Assembly: GCF_024345975.1 (NCBI RefSeq)
Contig: NZ_JAGQCD010000007.1
Coordinates: 62,001-126,000, forward strand
From: Cyanobium sp. Cruz-8D1
GTDB taxonomy: Bacteria > Cyanobacteriota > Cyanobacteriia > PCC-6307 > Cyanobiaceae
Length of the DNA stretch: 64,000 nucleotides
Direction: 5' to 3'
A program made the position numbers and the translations under genes. The number at the start of each line of letters is the position of its first letter. Positions within the stretch are counted from its first letter, which is position 1. This document shows positions 28,605 to 37,331 of the stretch, one piece after another. Under the pieces are notes generated by a model. That model searched no databases. It was given only the letters and a program-made list of their open reading frames with translations, and had not been told where the DNA came from.

Positions 28605-30008
28605 TCATGGTGTGAAGCGCAGCTTCTGGGCGGCATAGAGACACATCCTCGCCAGGATCAGCCCCTCCTTCACATGGGCGATGTTGGAGCTGCCATAACT
28701 GCGCTCCTGGTACCGCACCGGCACCTCCACGATCTTGAGATTCAGCTTGGAGGCGCCGAAGAGCAGGTCGAAATCGCCGAAGGGGTCGAAGTCGCCGAAG
28801 TAGGCCCGCCCGGCCTTGAGGCGCTCGTAGTCGGCCTTCCAGATCACCTTGGTGCCGCAGAGGGTGTCCTTCAGCCGCTGGCGCAGCAGCCAGGAGAAGG
28901 CCGCGGCGAAGAAACGGTTGGCGGCCGTGTTCAGCGGTGGCATGGCGGCGCTGGTTCGGGGGTACACCAGCCGGCAGCCATTGACGAACTCCCCCCGTCC
29001 CTCGGCCAGGGCCTTGTAGAAGCGGGGCAGGTCTTCGGGGCGCACGGTGAGATCCGCATCCAGGATCATCAGCACCTCCCCTTCGGCCTGATCGAAGCCC
29101 AGCCAGACAGCATCCGCCTTGCCGCGGCCGCTCTGGCGCAGGGCGCGCAGCTGCAACGGGCCGCTATAGGCCGCGCAGACCCGCTCGATTTCCGCCCAGG
29201 TGTCATCGGAGGAGTGCCCTTCGACGAACAGCACCTCGGTGGCCGACCCCAGCAGGGGCATGCGGTCGATCGCGGCGGCGATGTTGCCCGCCTCGTTGCG
29301 GGCCGGGATCACCACACTGACACTGGGCCTGCGCTGGGCCGGGGTGGCAGGACGGGCCACCAGCCAGTGGGTGAGCCCGAACTGCTCCAGCACGGGCAGC
29401 TGGCTCAGCCAGCGGTTGGCCAGGGGGGCCAGCAGGGGGATCCGGCGGGGCAGCAGGCAGCGATGGCCCTGCTTGAGCACCTCCCAGCCGGCCAGATCGA
29501 GCAGGTTCTGCACGTCCCTGGGGGTGAGCCAGCTCTCGGGGGGCTGGGGTTGCCGCAGACCCAGGCTTTCCGCCGTCTTCAGCAGGGGCTGCCACAGCCA
29601 GTTGTGGAAACTCACCACCAGCCGGGTGCGGTCATGGCAGAACGCCGCCAGCCGCTCGATCACCCCCTGGACGTCCTCGAGGGTGTTGAGGGTGTTGGCG
29701 ACCAGAATCACATCGAAGGGTTCGCTCTCCCCGATCGCCTCCGGGGTGATGGCCGCCGCTTCGGCGCAGACGATGCGCAGATGGGGATGGGCCGCCCGGG
29801 CGGCGGCGGCAATGGCGGGGTCGCGCTCGATGCCCACCCCGTGGCTCGGGTGGGTGGCGGCCAGCAGATCCCCCAGACCGCAGCCGATCTCGAGCACCCT
29901 CAGGCCCGGAGCGACCAGCACCTGGTGCAGACGGTCCAGGTCCGCGTAATAGGCGCGGTTGCGGCGGTGGAACCGTTGCAGTCCCTCGGGCTCGAGCGTG
30001 CCGTTCAT
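28605..30008 (-). CDS. Bifunctional class I methyltransferase / family 2 glycosyltransferase
   Basis: Two-domain protein of 467 residues. Residues ~1-210 form a SAM-dependent methyltransferase (VLEIGCGLGDLLAATHP, around 38-54). Residues from ~230 form a GT2 domain with VSVVIPARNEAGNIAAAID, the metal-binding DADLTV and a DPFGDFDLLFGA stretch, resembling dolichol-phosphate-mannose-synthase-like enzymes. It likely modifies a lipid-linked or surface glycan. It overlaps the upstream GT39 gene by 4 nt, indicating co-translation. Confidence 0.87.
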   Translation of the reverse strand: MNGTLEPEGLQRFHRRNRAYYADLDRLHQVLVAPGLRVLEIGCGLGDLLAATHPSHGVGIERDPAIAAAARAAHPHLRIVCAEAAAITPEAIGESEPFDVILVANTLNTLEDVQGVIERLAAFCHDRTRLVVSFHNWLWQPLLKTAESLGLRQPQPPESWLTPRDVQNLLDLAGWEVLKQGHRCLLPRRIPLLAPLANRWLSQLPVLEQFGLTHWLVARPATPAQRRPSVSVVIPARNEAGNIAAAIDRMPLLGSATEVLFVEGHSSDDTWAEIERVCAAYSGPLQLRALRQSGRGKADAVWLGFDQAEGEVLMILDADLTVRPEDLPRFYKALAEGRGEFVNGCRLVYPRTSAAMPPLNTAANRFFAAAFSWLLRQRLKDTLCGTKVIWKADYERLKAGRAYFGDFDPFGDFDLLFGASKLNLKIVEVPVRYQERSYGSSNIAHVKEGLILARMCLYAAQKLRFTP

Positions 30009-32449
30009 CGCAGCAGGGCCAGGGTGCCGGCCACGTCCAGCCGCAGGCCGCTGGCCACGGCCCGCAGCGTCCGCAGGGTGCGGTTGCCGGGGTCGAGTCG
30101 GGCGGCGGCATCGAGCGCCACCTGGGCCTGGCCGGGGTGGAAGCGGTAGAGCTGCACGAAGCCGAGGGCCATCAGGGCATGGGGATTGGTGGGTTCGAGG
30201 GACACGATGCGCTGCAGGGTGTCGACGGCCCCATCGGCGTGCCGCTGCAGCGCCTGGGCCAGGGCCAGACCATAGAGGTCCTCCAGATCGCCCTCACCGG
30301 CGTCGGGCGGGCGCTCCTGGAGCCGGACCTGCAGCAGTCGCTCCCCCTGGGCCAGGTAGGTCTGCTGGGGATCGCGCTGGTTGATCTGTCCCACTTGCTG
30401 GAACAGGAGATCCAGATCACCCCGACGCAGCAACCTCCCCAGCGCGAGCAGCTGGTCGATGCGGTTGGGGGGCGCCCCGCTGTCTCGCCCACCGGCGCCG
30501 TCAGCACCCGCCGCCACCGTCAGCGTCAGCGGCGCACTGCGCAGGGCCAGCGGGCGCCCCTGGCCGTCGGTGGCGCGGGCCCGCAGCCGGTAGGTCCCGT
30601 CGGGCAGCCCGGCCGGCACCACCAGGGCCAGCCGTTCGCGGACCTCCAGGCAGGCCGCCGTGCCGGCGCGCACCATGCCCTGGCCGATGCCGCGGTCGTG
30701 GCGCCAGTCCGGCCGCCAGTCGAGCAGCAGCAGGCCGTCCTGCAGCGCCGCCGCCGGCCCCCGCAGGCGGCTCAGCAGCACCGCCTCGCTGCCCGGCCGC
30801 AGGGGGGAGGGCGGCTCGACGCTGAGATCCAGCTGGAGGCTGGGATCCGGCCCGCAGGCCACCGGTGTCACCTCCAGGCTGAGCTGCCGCCGCTCGAAGA
30901 GTTCGGCGCTGCTGCCGTCGGGCAGGGGCCAGCGGCCGGCGGCCTGGAACGCCGGCGAGCGGCGCACCATCCCATCGAGGGTGGCCTGGCGCGCGTCGCT
31001 CATCACCCCTTGATCGCCCCCCTTGAGCAGGAACCAGTCGAAGCCGGCCAGGTCGCCGTCGAGCTGGTCGAGGGGAGCCACGGTCTGGCGGGCGGCGACG
31101 CGGAAGTCCTGACGGCGACCTTCGGCGTCGAGGTTGAAGGCGTTCAGGCCCTGGCTGTCGGGCAGCACCGCCAGGGTGGAGAGCTGGTGCGGACTGCGCT
31201 GCCGGATCGTGGCAACGATCGCCTCCAGGGGCCAGGAGGGGCCTGAGATGGGGGGGCGCGGCGGGAACCCGGTGGGGTTGGCTGCCAGGGCGAACTGGCT
31301 GGCCAGGGCCCCCCAGACCCCGATCCCCAGCACCGCCAGCCGCCAGGCGGTTGTCCAGCGCCCGGCGGCCGAGGCCAGCACGATTCCCAGGCCGAGGCAC
31401 AGCTGGGGAACCAGGGGCAGCACGAAGCGGAAATCCTTGGTGCTCATCAGGGTGGCCAGCAGCAGGGCCCCGAGCGGAAAGCTCAGCCACCAGGCGATCT
31501 GTGGCCAGGGCCAACGGGAGGCTGGGGTGCGGCGGCGGGTCCACCAGCTCAGCAACCCTCCCGCCACCACCACCGCCACCAGGGCGGCCCCGGCCATCGT
31601 GGGCAGCAGGCGTGGGTAAAACAGCCAGCCCGCCAGGGTGTTGGCCTCCAGGCCGTCCTGATACAGCACCCCCCACTGGCGGGCCTTGTTGACGGTGGAG
31701 AGGATCGTCAACCAGTTCTGGCTCCACCAGGGCCAGGCCATGGCCGTGGCGGCGGCGGCGGCCAGCAGCAGCTGGGCCAGCCGGCCGAAGCGGGTTTTCC
31801 GGCCGCGCTGGAGCAGGGGAACGAGGGCCATCCACACCAGGCCCAGCAGGGGCAGCCAGAGCAGCACCAGGCCGGTCGGGCGTGTCAGAACGACGGCCCC
31901 GAGGCCCAGGCCGCCGCCCAGGCTCCAGAGCCAGGGGTGCCGGGGGCGGGCGAGCACACGCACGGTCAGCAGCCACCAGGTGGCGGTGAGAACGGCCGTC
32001 AGGCTGAAATCGATCAGATAGTCGCTGCGCTGGTTGAGCAGGGCCGGGGAGATGCCGCAGAGAAAGGCGGCCCAGAGGCCGGCGGCCCGGCTGTGGGCCA
32101 GACGACCCAGGCCGTACAGGCTCCCCAGCAGCAGCGCCTGGAACAGGCCGTTGGAGAGGATCGCGCTGCCATAGCCAGGCCCCAGCAGGCTGAACACCGG
32201 TGCCGTCACCAGATAGGTGAAGGGCCCCCGGTAGGTGGGGGTTTCGGCCCAGAGCCGCTGCCACCAAAGCGGATCCAAGGGAGCGGCCTCGCCGAGTACC
32301 TGCCACACCCCCAGGGCGCGGCTCAGGTGTTCCCCCTGATCCCAGGCCGGCGGCTGGTCGTGGCGTTGCAGCCAGAGGACATCAACGAGCAGCCCCGCCA
32401 GCCACAACCCCAGCAGGATCCAACCGTCCCGACCGCGCGCCAGCCTCAT
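30005..32449 (-). CDS. GT39-type membrane glycosyltransferase with C-terminal TPR region
   Basis: 814-residue protein from ATG 32449. The N-terminus has about ten membrane helices with the luminal acidic motif DQGEHLSRAL after the first helix, as in PMT/ArnT-type enzymes that use polyprenyl-phosphate sugars. A soluble domain follows (about 430-690). The last ~110 residues are TPR-like (AVDTLQRIVSLEPTNPHALMALGF, ARLDPGNRTLRTLRAV). Acceptor and sugar are unknown. Start and stop overlap neighbours by 4 nt on both sides. Confidence 0.83.
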   Translation of the reverse strand: MRLARGRDGWILLGLWLAGLLVDVLWLQRHDQPPAWDQGEHLSRALGVWQVLGEAAPLDPLWWQRLWAETPTYRGPFTYLVTAPVFSLLGPGYGSAILSNGLFQALLLGSLYGLGRLAHSRAAGLWAAFLCGISPALLNQRSDYLIDFSLTAVLTATWWLLTVRVLARPRHPWLWSLGGGLGLGAVVLTRPTGLVLLWLPLLGLVWMALVPLLQRGRKTRFGRLAQLLLAAAAATAMAWPWWSQNWLTILSTVNKARQWGVLYQDGLEANTLAGWLFYPRLLPTMAGAALVAVVVAGGLLSWWTRRRTPASRWPWPQIAWWLSFPLGALLLATLMSTKDFRFVLPLVPQLCLGLGIVLASAAGRWTTAWRLAVLGIGVWGALASQFALAANPTGFPPRPPISGPSWPLEAIVATIRQRSPHQLSTLAVLPDSQGLNAFNLDAEGRRQDFRVAARQTVAPLDQLDGDLAGFDWFLLKGGDQGVMSDARQATLDGMVRRSPAFQAAGRWPLPDGSSAELFERRQLSLEVTPVACGPDPSLQLDLSVEPPSPLRPGSEAVLLSRLRGPAAALQDGLLLLDWRPDWRHDRGIGQGMVRAGTAACLEVRERLALVVPAGLPDGTYRLRARATDGQGRPLALRSAPLTLTVAAGADGAGGRDSGAPPNRIDQLLALGRLLRRGDLDLLFQQVGQINQRDPQQTYLAQGERLLQVRLQERPPDAGEGDLEDLYGLALAQALQRHADGAVDTLQRIVSLEPTNPHALMALGFVQLYRFHPGQAQVALDAAARLDPGNRTLRTLRAVASGLRLDVAGTLALLR

Positions 32450-34011
32450 CGGGCCCTTCCTGACGCTTCGGCTAGCACCCAGGGCTCCAGCTCGGGGGCC
32501 TGCAGCCGCACGGGCCATCCGGCCGGCAGCTCCTGACGCCGGATCCACACCCGCTCCCCTGGAGGAACCTGCTCCGGCGCTCCGAGGCGGGACATCAGCC
32601 TGGGGCTGGCCAGGGCCACCAGGATCAGCCCCGCGTGTTCCCCGCCGCTCAGGGGCGTGCCGGCGGCGGCGGCAATGGGCCCGGCCGCCAGGGCCGCCGC
32701 CGCCTCAGGGCGTGCCAGGGCCTGCCGTTGGAGGGGGCTTCTGTCCGTGAACAGGCCAGCCTGAACGAGCACGGCCAGGGCCAGCCAGGGACCGATCAGC
32801 AGGGCCCCCAGTCGGCGCCGGCCACGGCCGCACCAGGGCACCAGGGCCCAGGCCAGCCCCAGGCATCCCGCCGCCACGGCAAACAGAGCCGGCGCCGGCG
32901 CGAGGGCGGCCACCCCATTGGCCACCAGGACCCCGGCAGGCGTTCCCGGCCACAGCACCAACGCCGCCACCAGGACCAGGACAACTCCCAGGCCACCAAT
33001 GCCCAGGCTGGCCCAGCGGCCAGGTTTGCCGTCTCCGCGGCTCCAGGAGCGCAGGCCGGCTGTTGCCGCCAGGGCGACAAAAGGGGTGAGCTGCAACCCG
33101 TAATAGGTGGTCTTGGTACGGAAGGCGCTGAGAAGAAGCAGCATCAGCAGCGGATAGAGGAGTAACAGCAGGCGCCGGGTCCGGTCCATGGGCGCGCCCA
33201 GCCAGCCGCACCAGCCCGCCAGGGCGAACAGGCTCCAGGGGAACGTGTTGGCTGGCAGGCTCCAGAGGTAATAGAGCGGACCGGCGCTGTAGACGTCGCT
33301 CTCCGAGAGGTAGAGCAGCTTCTGCCAAAGGCCCGCCACCACCGGCAGACCGAGCACCTTCAGACTCAGGCCCAGCCAGAGGGCCACCGGCAGCCAGCCC
33401 AGGGTGAGGCTGAGCCAGAAGGCGGGCCGGCGCAGCACGGGCCGGCGCTCCAGCAGGGCCAAGGGCAGCAGGGCCAGCACGGGGAGCGCCACCATGAAGC
33501 CCTTGATCAGGAAGGCCGGGCCGATCCAGAGTCCGGCCAGAATCGTCCAGTGCCGTTGAGGGCTGTCACCGGCCCTCAGCAGGGCCAGGATTCCCAGCAG
33601 CTCCAGGGCCAGCAGCGGCATGTCCTGGCCGGCCAGGTGGGCATAGTCGAGCCACAGGGGGGTGAGCGCCAGCACGGCCGCAGCGAGCCAGCCGCTGCGC
33701 TCGCCACCCAGCAGTTGCCGGGCCAGGGCCGCCGTCAGCAGCAGGGAGGCCACGGCGGCGACCAGGGACGGCAGATGGGCCACCCAGGAGGCCACGCCCA
33801 GCAGCCGGTAGGCCGCGGCGATCAGCCAGGGCAGGCCGATGCTGCGATCGAAGACGACCTGGTCCCACCAGGGGGGAGCCAGCCACTGGCCGCTCTCGGT
33901 GATCCAGCGGGCCTGCAGGGCGTAGTAGCCCTCGTCGTGGGCCAGGAAGCTGCGCGGCGCCGCCGTCAGCAACAGGGGCAGGAAGGGCAGCGTCGCCCAC
34001 AGGGCCTTCAT
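32446..34011 (-). CDS. ArnT-like membrane glycosyltransferase (GT39/GT83)
   Basis: Polytopic protein of 521 residues from ATG 34011 (MKALWATLPFLPLLLTA). The acidic motif FLAHDEGYYALQARWI lies near 23-38, followed by GQWLAPPWWDQVVFDRSIGLPWL and DRTRRLLLLLYPLLML. This is typical of dolichyl/undecaprenyl-phosphate sugar transferases. An ATG at 34065 would add 18 non-hydrophobic residues. It is first of four minus-strand genes that look like a surface-glycan operon. The substrate is not inferable. Confidence 0.85.
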   Translation of the reverse strand: MKALWATLPFLPLLLTAAPRSFLAHDEGYYALQARWITESGQWLAPPWWDQVVFDRSIGLPWLIAAAYRLLGVASWVAHLPSLVAAVASLLLTAALARQLLGGERSGWLAAAVLALTPLWLDYAHLAGQDMPLLALELLGILALLRAGDSPQRHWTILAGLWIGPAFLIKGFMVALPVLALLPLALLERRPVLRRPAFWLSLTLGWLPVALWLGLSLKVLGLPVVAGLWQKLLYLSESDVYSAGPLYYLWSLPANTFPWSLFALAGWCGWLGAPMDRTRRLLLLLYPLLMLLLLSAFRTKTTYYGLQLTPFVALAATAGLRSWSRGDGKPGRWASLGIGGLGVVLVLVAALVLWPGTPAGVLVANGVAALAPAPALFAVAAGCLGLAWALVPWCGRGRRRLGALLIGPWLALAVLVQAGLFTDRSPLQRQALARPEAAAALAAGPIAAAAGTPLSGGEHAGLILVALASPRLMSRLGAPEQVPPGERVWIRRQELPAGWPVRLQAPELEPWVLAEASGRAR

Positions 34012-34125
34012 GGGCGGCACTCTGGCAGCACCCCCGGGTACCGGACGTTGTGTTTTCTGGCACATGGTGACTGGATGGTCAGGCCCACCTGGGTGATTGT
34101 GCGACAGGCGCATTGCGCCATTTCC

Positions 34126-34134
34126 GTGTGAGGA
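34126..34134 (+). promoter_or_regulatory. GTGTGAGGA leader site of porin A (Yfr1-complementary, overlaps RBS)
   Basis: Nine bases ending 4 nt before the porin ATG. They are the exact complement of UCCUCACAC in the conserved Yfr1 sRNA core and include the GAGGA that would serve as Shine-Dalgarno. The same 9-mer precedes the other two porin copies. Yfr1 repression of porin mRNAs is reported for Prochlorococcus; its action here is inferred. Confidence 0.6.
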
Positions 34135-34138
34135 ACCC

Positions 34139-35911
34139 ATGAAACTCTTCCAGCAACTGCTGGTTGCACCTGCAGCCCTTGGCCTGCTCGCCCCTGTGGC
34201 GGTCCAGGCCGCTGAGCTCAACATCGATGGCGTCAACAAGTACGCCGCCGAGGAGCAAGTCACCAGCATCAACCAGTTTTCCGACGTCAAGCCCACCGAC
34301 TGGGCCTTCCAGGCGCTGTCGAACCTGATCGAGCGCTACGGCTGCGTCGCCGGCTACCCGAACGGCACCTACAAAGGCGGCCAGGCCATGACCCGCTACG
34401 AAGCGGCGGCCCTGCTGAACGCCTGTCTCGACCGGATCACCGAAGTGACCGACGAGCTCAAGCGCCTGATGGCCGAGTTCGAGAAGGAACTCGCCGTGCT
34501 GCGCGGCCGAGTCGATGGCCTGGAGGCCAAGGTGGGTGAGCTCGAGGCCACCCAGTTCTCCACCACCACGAAGCTGACCGGTAAGGCCACCTTCATCATG
34601 GGTGCCAACAGCTACGGCGGTAACGCCCGAATCAGCCCTGCGGCTTCTGCTTTCTTCGGGACTTCGGCCGCCACAATCGCTCCTAACGGTGTGATCACTC
34701 CTGGTGTTCCGATCCTCCCCGTTGGGAGTTCCTGGTCGAATCGGGCCAATCAGGCCCAGGGCGCCACGGCGTTCAACTACGACATCCAACTCAACTTCGA
34801 CACCAGCTTCACCGGCAAGGACCTGCTGCGCACCCGCCTGCGCGCCGGTAACTTCGCTGATGGCCCATGGGCCGGCGGTCCGGTCGTTGGCCTGAACGCC
34901 ACGGAAATTGCCTTCGAAGAGAACTGCGGCACCGGCGCCGACTGCGGTGACGTGGTCGCCATCAACCGCCTCTTCTACCAGTTCCCCCTGGGCAGCAACT
35001 TCACCGCCACCGTCGGTGGCCGCGTGCGTCAGGACGACATGCTCGCCGTGTGGCCTTCTGCCTACCCGGCTGACACCGTCCTCGATATCTTCACCTACGC
35101 CGGTGCTCCCGGTGCCTACAGCCTCAACCTGGGTGCTGGTGGTGGTCTGTGGTGGAAGAGCGGCGGCTTCAGCGTCAGCGCCAACTACGTTTCCGCCAAC
35201 GGTGACTCGGGTAACCCGATCGCTGGTACCGCCAACTGCGGTGGCATCGGCAACGCCTGTTCCGCCCAGACGGGCACGGCCCAAGTCGCTTACACCGGCT
35301 CCAACTGGGGTCTCGCGGCGGCCTACACCTACTCCTCGGGTGGTGCAGGTACCTATGCCGGCAACGCCACGCCTCTGGCCAACACCCTCTTCTTGAACGC
35401 GAACGCCACCAACTCGGTGGGCATCAGCGGCTACTGGCAGCCCAGCAACTCCGGTTGGGTTCCCTCCATCAGCACCGGCTGGGGCATCAACACCAACAAC
35501 TTCAACGGCACCAACTTCGCCGACGGGGGGATCGTCTCCACCACCGGGATCACGAAGGCCACCAGCCAGTCCTGGTACGTGGGTCTGCAGTGGGATGACG
35601 TGTTCATCAAGGGCAACGCCGCCGGTATGGCCGTCGGTCAGCCCACCTTCCTCACGGCTGTCAGCGGTGGCAACGCCGTCTTCGGTGGTCCTGCCACCGC
35701 CACCGCCATTGTTGATGGCAACTATGCCTGGGAGTGGTGGTACAAGTTCCAGGTCACCGACAACATCAGCGTGACTCCGGCCCTCTACTACCTGAGTGCT
35801 CCTCTAGGTCAGGTCTCCAAGAACGTCGGTATTGGCGGCGTTCCTACTGGTGCTGGCGGAAGCGATTTCAACAACTTCGGCGCCTTCGTCAAGACCACCT
35901 TCAAGTTCTGA
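34139..35911 (+). CDS. Iron uptake porin, SLH plus OprB type (copy A)
   Basis: Outer-membrane beta-barrel of 590 residues. A signal peptide (1-24, MKLFQQLLVAPAALGL then VQA) is followed by an SLH domain (about 46-100, QFSDVKPTDWAFQALSNLIERYG). Next come a coiled coil (about 100-140, EVTDELKRLMAEFEKELAVLRGRVDGLEAKVGELE) and a Gly/Asn/Thr-rich OprB-like barrel ending in the outer-membrane signature TTFKF. The SLH domain would bind peptidoglycan-linked polymer. Cyanobacterial homologues conduct inorganic ions including iron. It is the first of three related loci in tandem. Confidence 0.93.
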   Translation: MKLFQQLLVAPAALGLLAPVAVQAAELNIDGVNKYAAEEQVTSINQFSDVKPTDWAFQALSNLIERYGCVAGYPNGTYKGGQAMTRYEAAALLNACLDRITEVTDELKRLMAEFEKELAVLRGRVDGLEAKVGELEATQFSTTTKLTGKATFIMGANSYGGNARISPAASAFFGTSAATIAPNGVITPGVPILPVGSSWSNRANQAQGATAFNYDIQLNFDTSFTGKDLLRTRLRAGNFADGPWAGGPVVGLNATEIAFEENCGTGADCGDVVAINRLFYQFPLGSNFTATVGGRVRQDDMLAVWPSAYPADTVLDIFTYAGAPGAYSLNLGAGGGLWWKSGGFSVSANYVSANGDSGNPIAGTANCGGIGNACSAQTGTAQVAYTGSNWGLAAAYTYSSGGAGTYAGNATPLANTLFLNANATNSVGISGYWQPSNSGWVPSISTGWGINTNNFNGTNFADGGIVSTTGITKATSQSWYVGLQWDDVFIKGNAAGMAVGQPTFLTAVSGGNAVFGGPATATAIVDGNYAWEWWYKFQVTDNISVTPALYYLSAPLGQVSKNVGIGGVPTGAGGSDFNNFGAFVKTTFKF

Positions 35912-35929
35912 TCCTTCAGGATCAATCCC

Positions 35930-35936
35930 CCTCACA
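35930..35936 (+). promoter_or_regulatory. CCTCACA motif in the 3' region of porin A
   Basis: This motif lies between a small stem-loop right after the stop (GATCC TTCA GGATC) and the terminator. It is complementary to TGTGAGG in the porin leaders. Equivalent motifs lie after copies B and C. Confidence 0.45.
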
Positions 35937-35952
35937 AACTGTCCTCCCACGG

Positions 35953-35980
35953 GCCCGGCTGCTTTCAGCCGGGCTTTTTT
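35953..35980 (+). terminator. Intrinsic terminator of porin A
   Basis: Stem GCCCGGCTG / CAGCCGGGC with a CTTT loop, followed by six Ts. Confidence 0.93.
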
Positions 35981-36105
35981 GTGTCGGCCAACCATCTGAT
36001 TCCGGCCGTTGACGTGAAGGTTGCTTCGAGCTGGCTTGCCGCTTGCAGGCCAAGAAACAAGCCGTAGATTTCGCCTTGTTCCAGAAAGGAACAGCACTCC
36101 TTAGT

Positions 36106-36114
36106 GTGTGAGGA
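36106..36114 (+). promoter_or_regulatory. GTGTGAGGA leader site kept at the shrunken porin copy B
   Basis: Same 9-mer as in front of porins A and C. In copy B it is followed almost immediately by sequence equal to codon ~64 of porin A (ATCGAGCGCTA), so the start codon, signal peptide and first half of the SLH domain are gone while the leader survives. Confidence 0.6.
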
Positions 36115-36117
36115 ATC

Positions 36118-36918
36118 GAGCGCTATGGCTGCGTCGCCGGCTACCCGGACGGCACCGACAAAGGCGGCCAGGCCATGACCCGGTTTGAGGCGGCGGCCCT
36201 GCTGAACGCCTGCCTCGACCGGATCACGGAAGTGACCGACGAGCTGAAGCGGCTGATGGCCGAGTTCGAGAAGGAACTCGCCGTGCTGCGCGGCCGGGTG
36301 GATGGCCTGGAGGCCTGGGTGGGTGAGCTGGAAGCGGCCCAGTTCTCCACCACCACCAAGCTGACCGGTAAGGCCAGCTTCAGCATCGGCCCCATCGGCG
36401 ACGGCGTGGGCGATGTCCCCAACACCTGGGCGAACCAGGCGTGTCAGACCCAGGGCGCCACGGCGTTCAACGACGACATCCAGCTCAACGTCGACACGAG
36501 CTTCACCGGCAAGGACCTGCTGCGCACCCGCCTGCGCGCCGGTCACTCTGCCCAGTCTCCCTTCGGCGGCCCCAGCGTCGGCCTGAACGCCTCGGAAGCC
36601 GGCTTCGAAGTGTTCTGCGGCACCCCCAACTGCGGTGGCATCGGCAACGCCTGTTCCGCCCAGACGGGTACGGCCCAGATCGCCAGCACCGTTTCCAACT
36701 GGGGAATCGCGGCGGCTTACACCGACTCTTCGGGCGGTGCCGGCCCCTACAGCGGCAACGGCACGCCGCTGGCCACGATCTTCCAGACCACCGCCACCGC
36801 TAGCGTGGATGGCAACTACGCCTGGGAGTGGTGGTCCAAGTTTCAGGTCACCGACAACATCAATGGCAACGACTTCAATAACTCCGGCGGCTTCCTCAAG
36901 ACCACTTTCAAGTTCTGA
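36118..36918 (+). pseudogene. Shrunken iron uptake porin (copy B), no signal peptide, several in-frame deletions
   Basis: Homology to copy A starts at ERYGCVAGYP with no start codon; the first in-frame ATG is 36175. The SLH remnant, coiled coil, start of the barrel and the final TTFKF are kept. Large internal barrel parts are missing: between FCGT and NCGGIGNACSAQTG, between TPLA and the TASVDGNYAWEWW segment, and after VTDNI. All joints stay in frame and the frame is open to the TGA at 36918. Without export signal it cannot be a normal porin. A 17-codon ORF from 36125 ends in an ATGA overlap with ATG 36175. Confidence 0.8.
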
Positions 36919-36935
36919 TCCTTCAGGATCCCTTT

Positions 36936-36945
36936 CTCCTCACAC
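36936..36945 (+). ncRNA. Yfr1-like CTCCTCACAC core in the 3' region of copy B (candidate 3'UTR-derived sRNA, about 36917-36986)
   Basis: After the copy B stop come a small stem-loop (GATCC TTCA GGATC), an unpaired pyrimidine-rich stretch containing CTCCTCACAC, and a strong terminator hairpin with T-run. That is the layout of the Yfr1 sRNA. The core pairs perfectly over 9 nt with all three GTGTGAGGA leader sites. The genuine yfr1 gene is usually near guaB/trxA and is not in this window. No transcript evidence is available. Confidence 0.4.
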
Positions 36946-36959
36946 CAACCTCAACGTTT

Positions 36960-36986
36960 ACCGGCTGCTGTGCAGCCGGTTTTTTT
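36960..36986 (+). terminator. Intrinsic terminator after porin copy B
   Basis: Stem ACCGGCTGC / GCAGCCGGT with a TGT loop, followed by a seven-T run (the last pairing T included). Confidence 0.93.
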
Positions 36987-37331
36987 CGTCCCTGTGACCG
37001 GAACCGATTCCGTCCCCGCTCTCTGGTGGTGGCCGTTGGGCATCCTGCCGCGGGGCTTGCCCCTGTTGATGGCAGGACCAGTAAGACCCTTCCTGCGAGG
37101 TCCTCTGGCGCCCCGGGCCAGTCGAGCGGCGTGCGCGGCGGTCCGATCCAGGTCCACTTCCGCTTCTGATTCTTCCTCCCACCGCTTCAGCACCGGTTCG
37201 AGCGGGGCGTTCGGCGGGCCCCCTGCCCCGTCATGTCAGCTGCGATACAAGCCGGTGTGATGCGGCCTTGCTGCGGGGCCTATGGATTCCGATACCTTTG
37301 CGCCTTCCCCTTCGCGGGAATTCCTCTTTTG
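36987..37331. other. Spacer between porin copies B and C
   Basis: No recognised gene. A minus-strand frame (about 36951-37193, GTG start) reads LKRWEEESEAEVDLDRTAAHAARLARG, which looks more protein-like than chance. However, it runs antisense through the copy B terminator and matches no family I know. The promoter of copy C should lie in the AT-richer 37260-37331 part. Confidence 0.4.
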
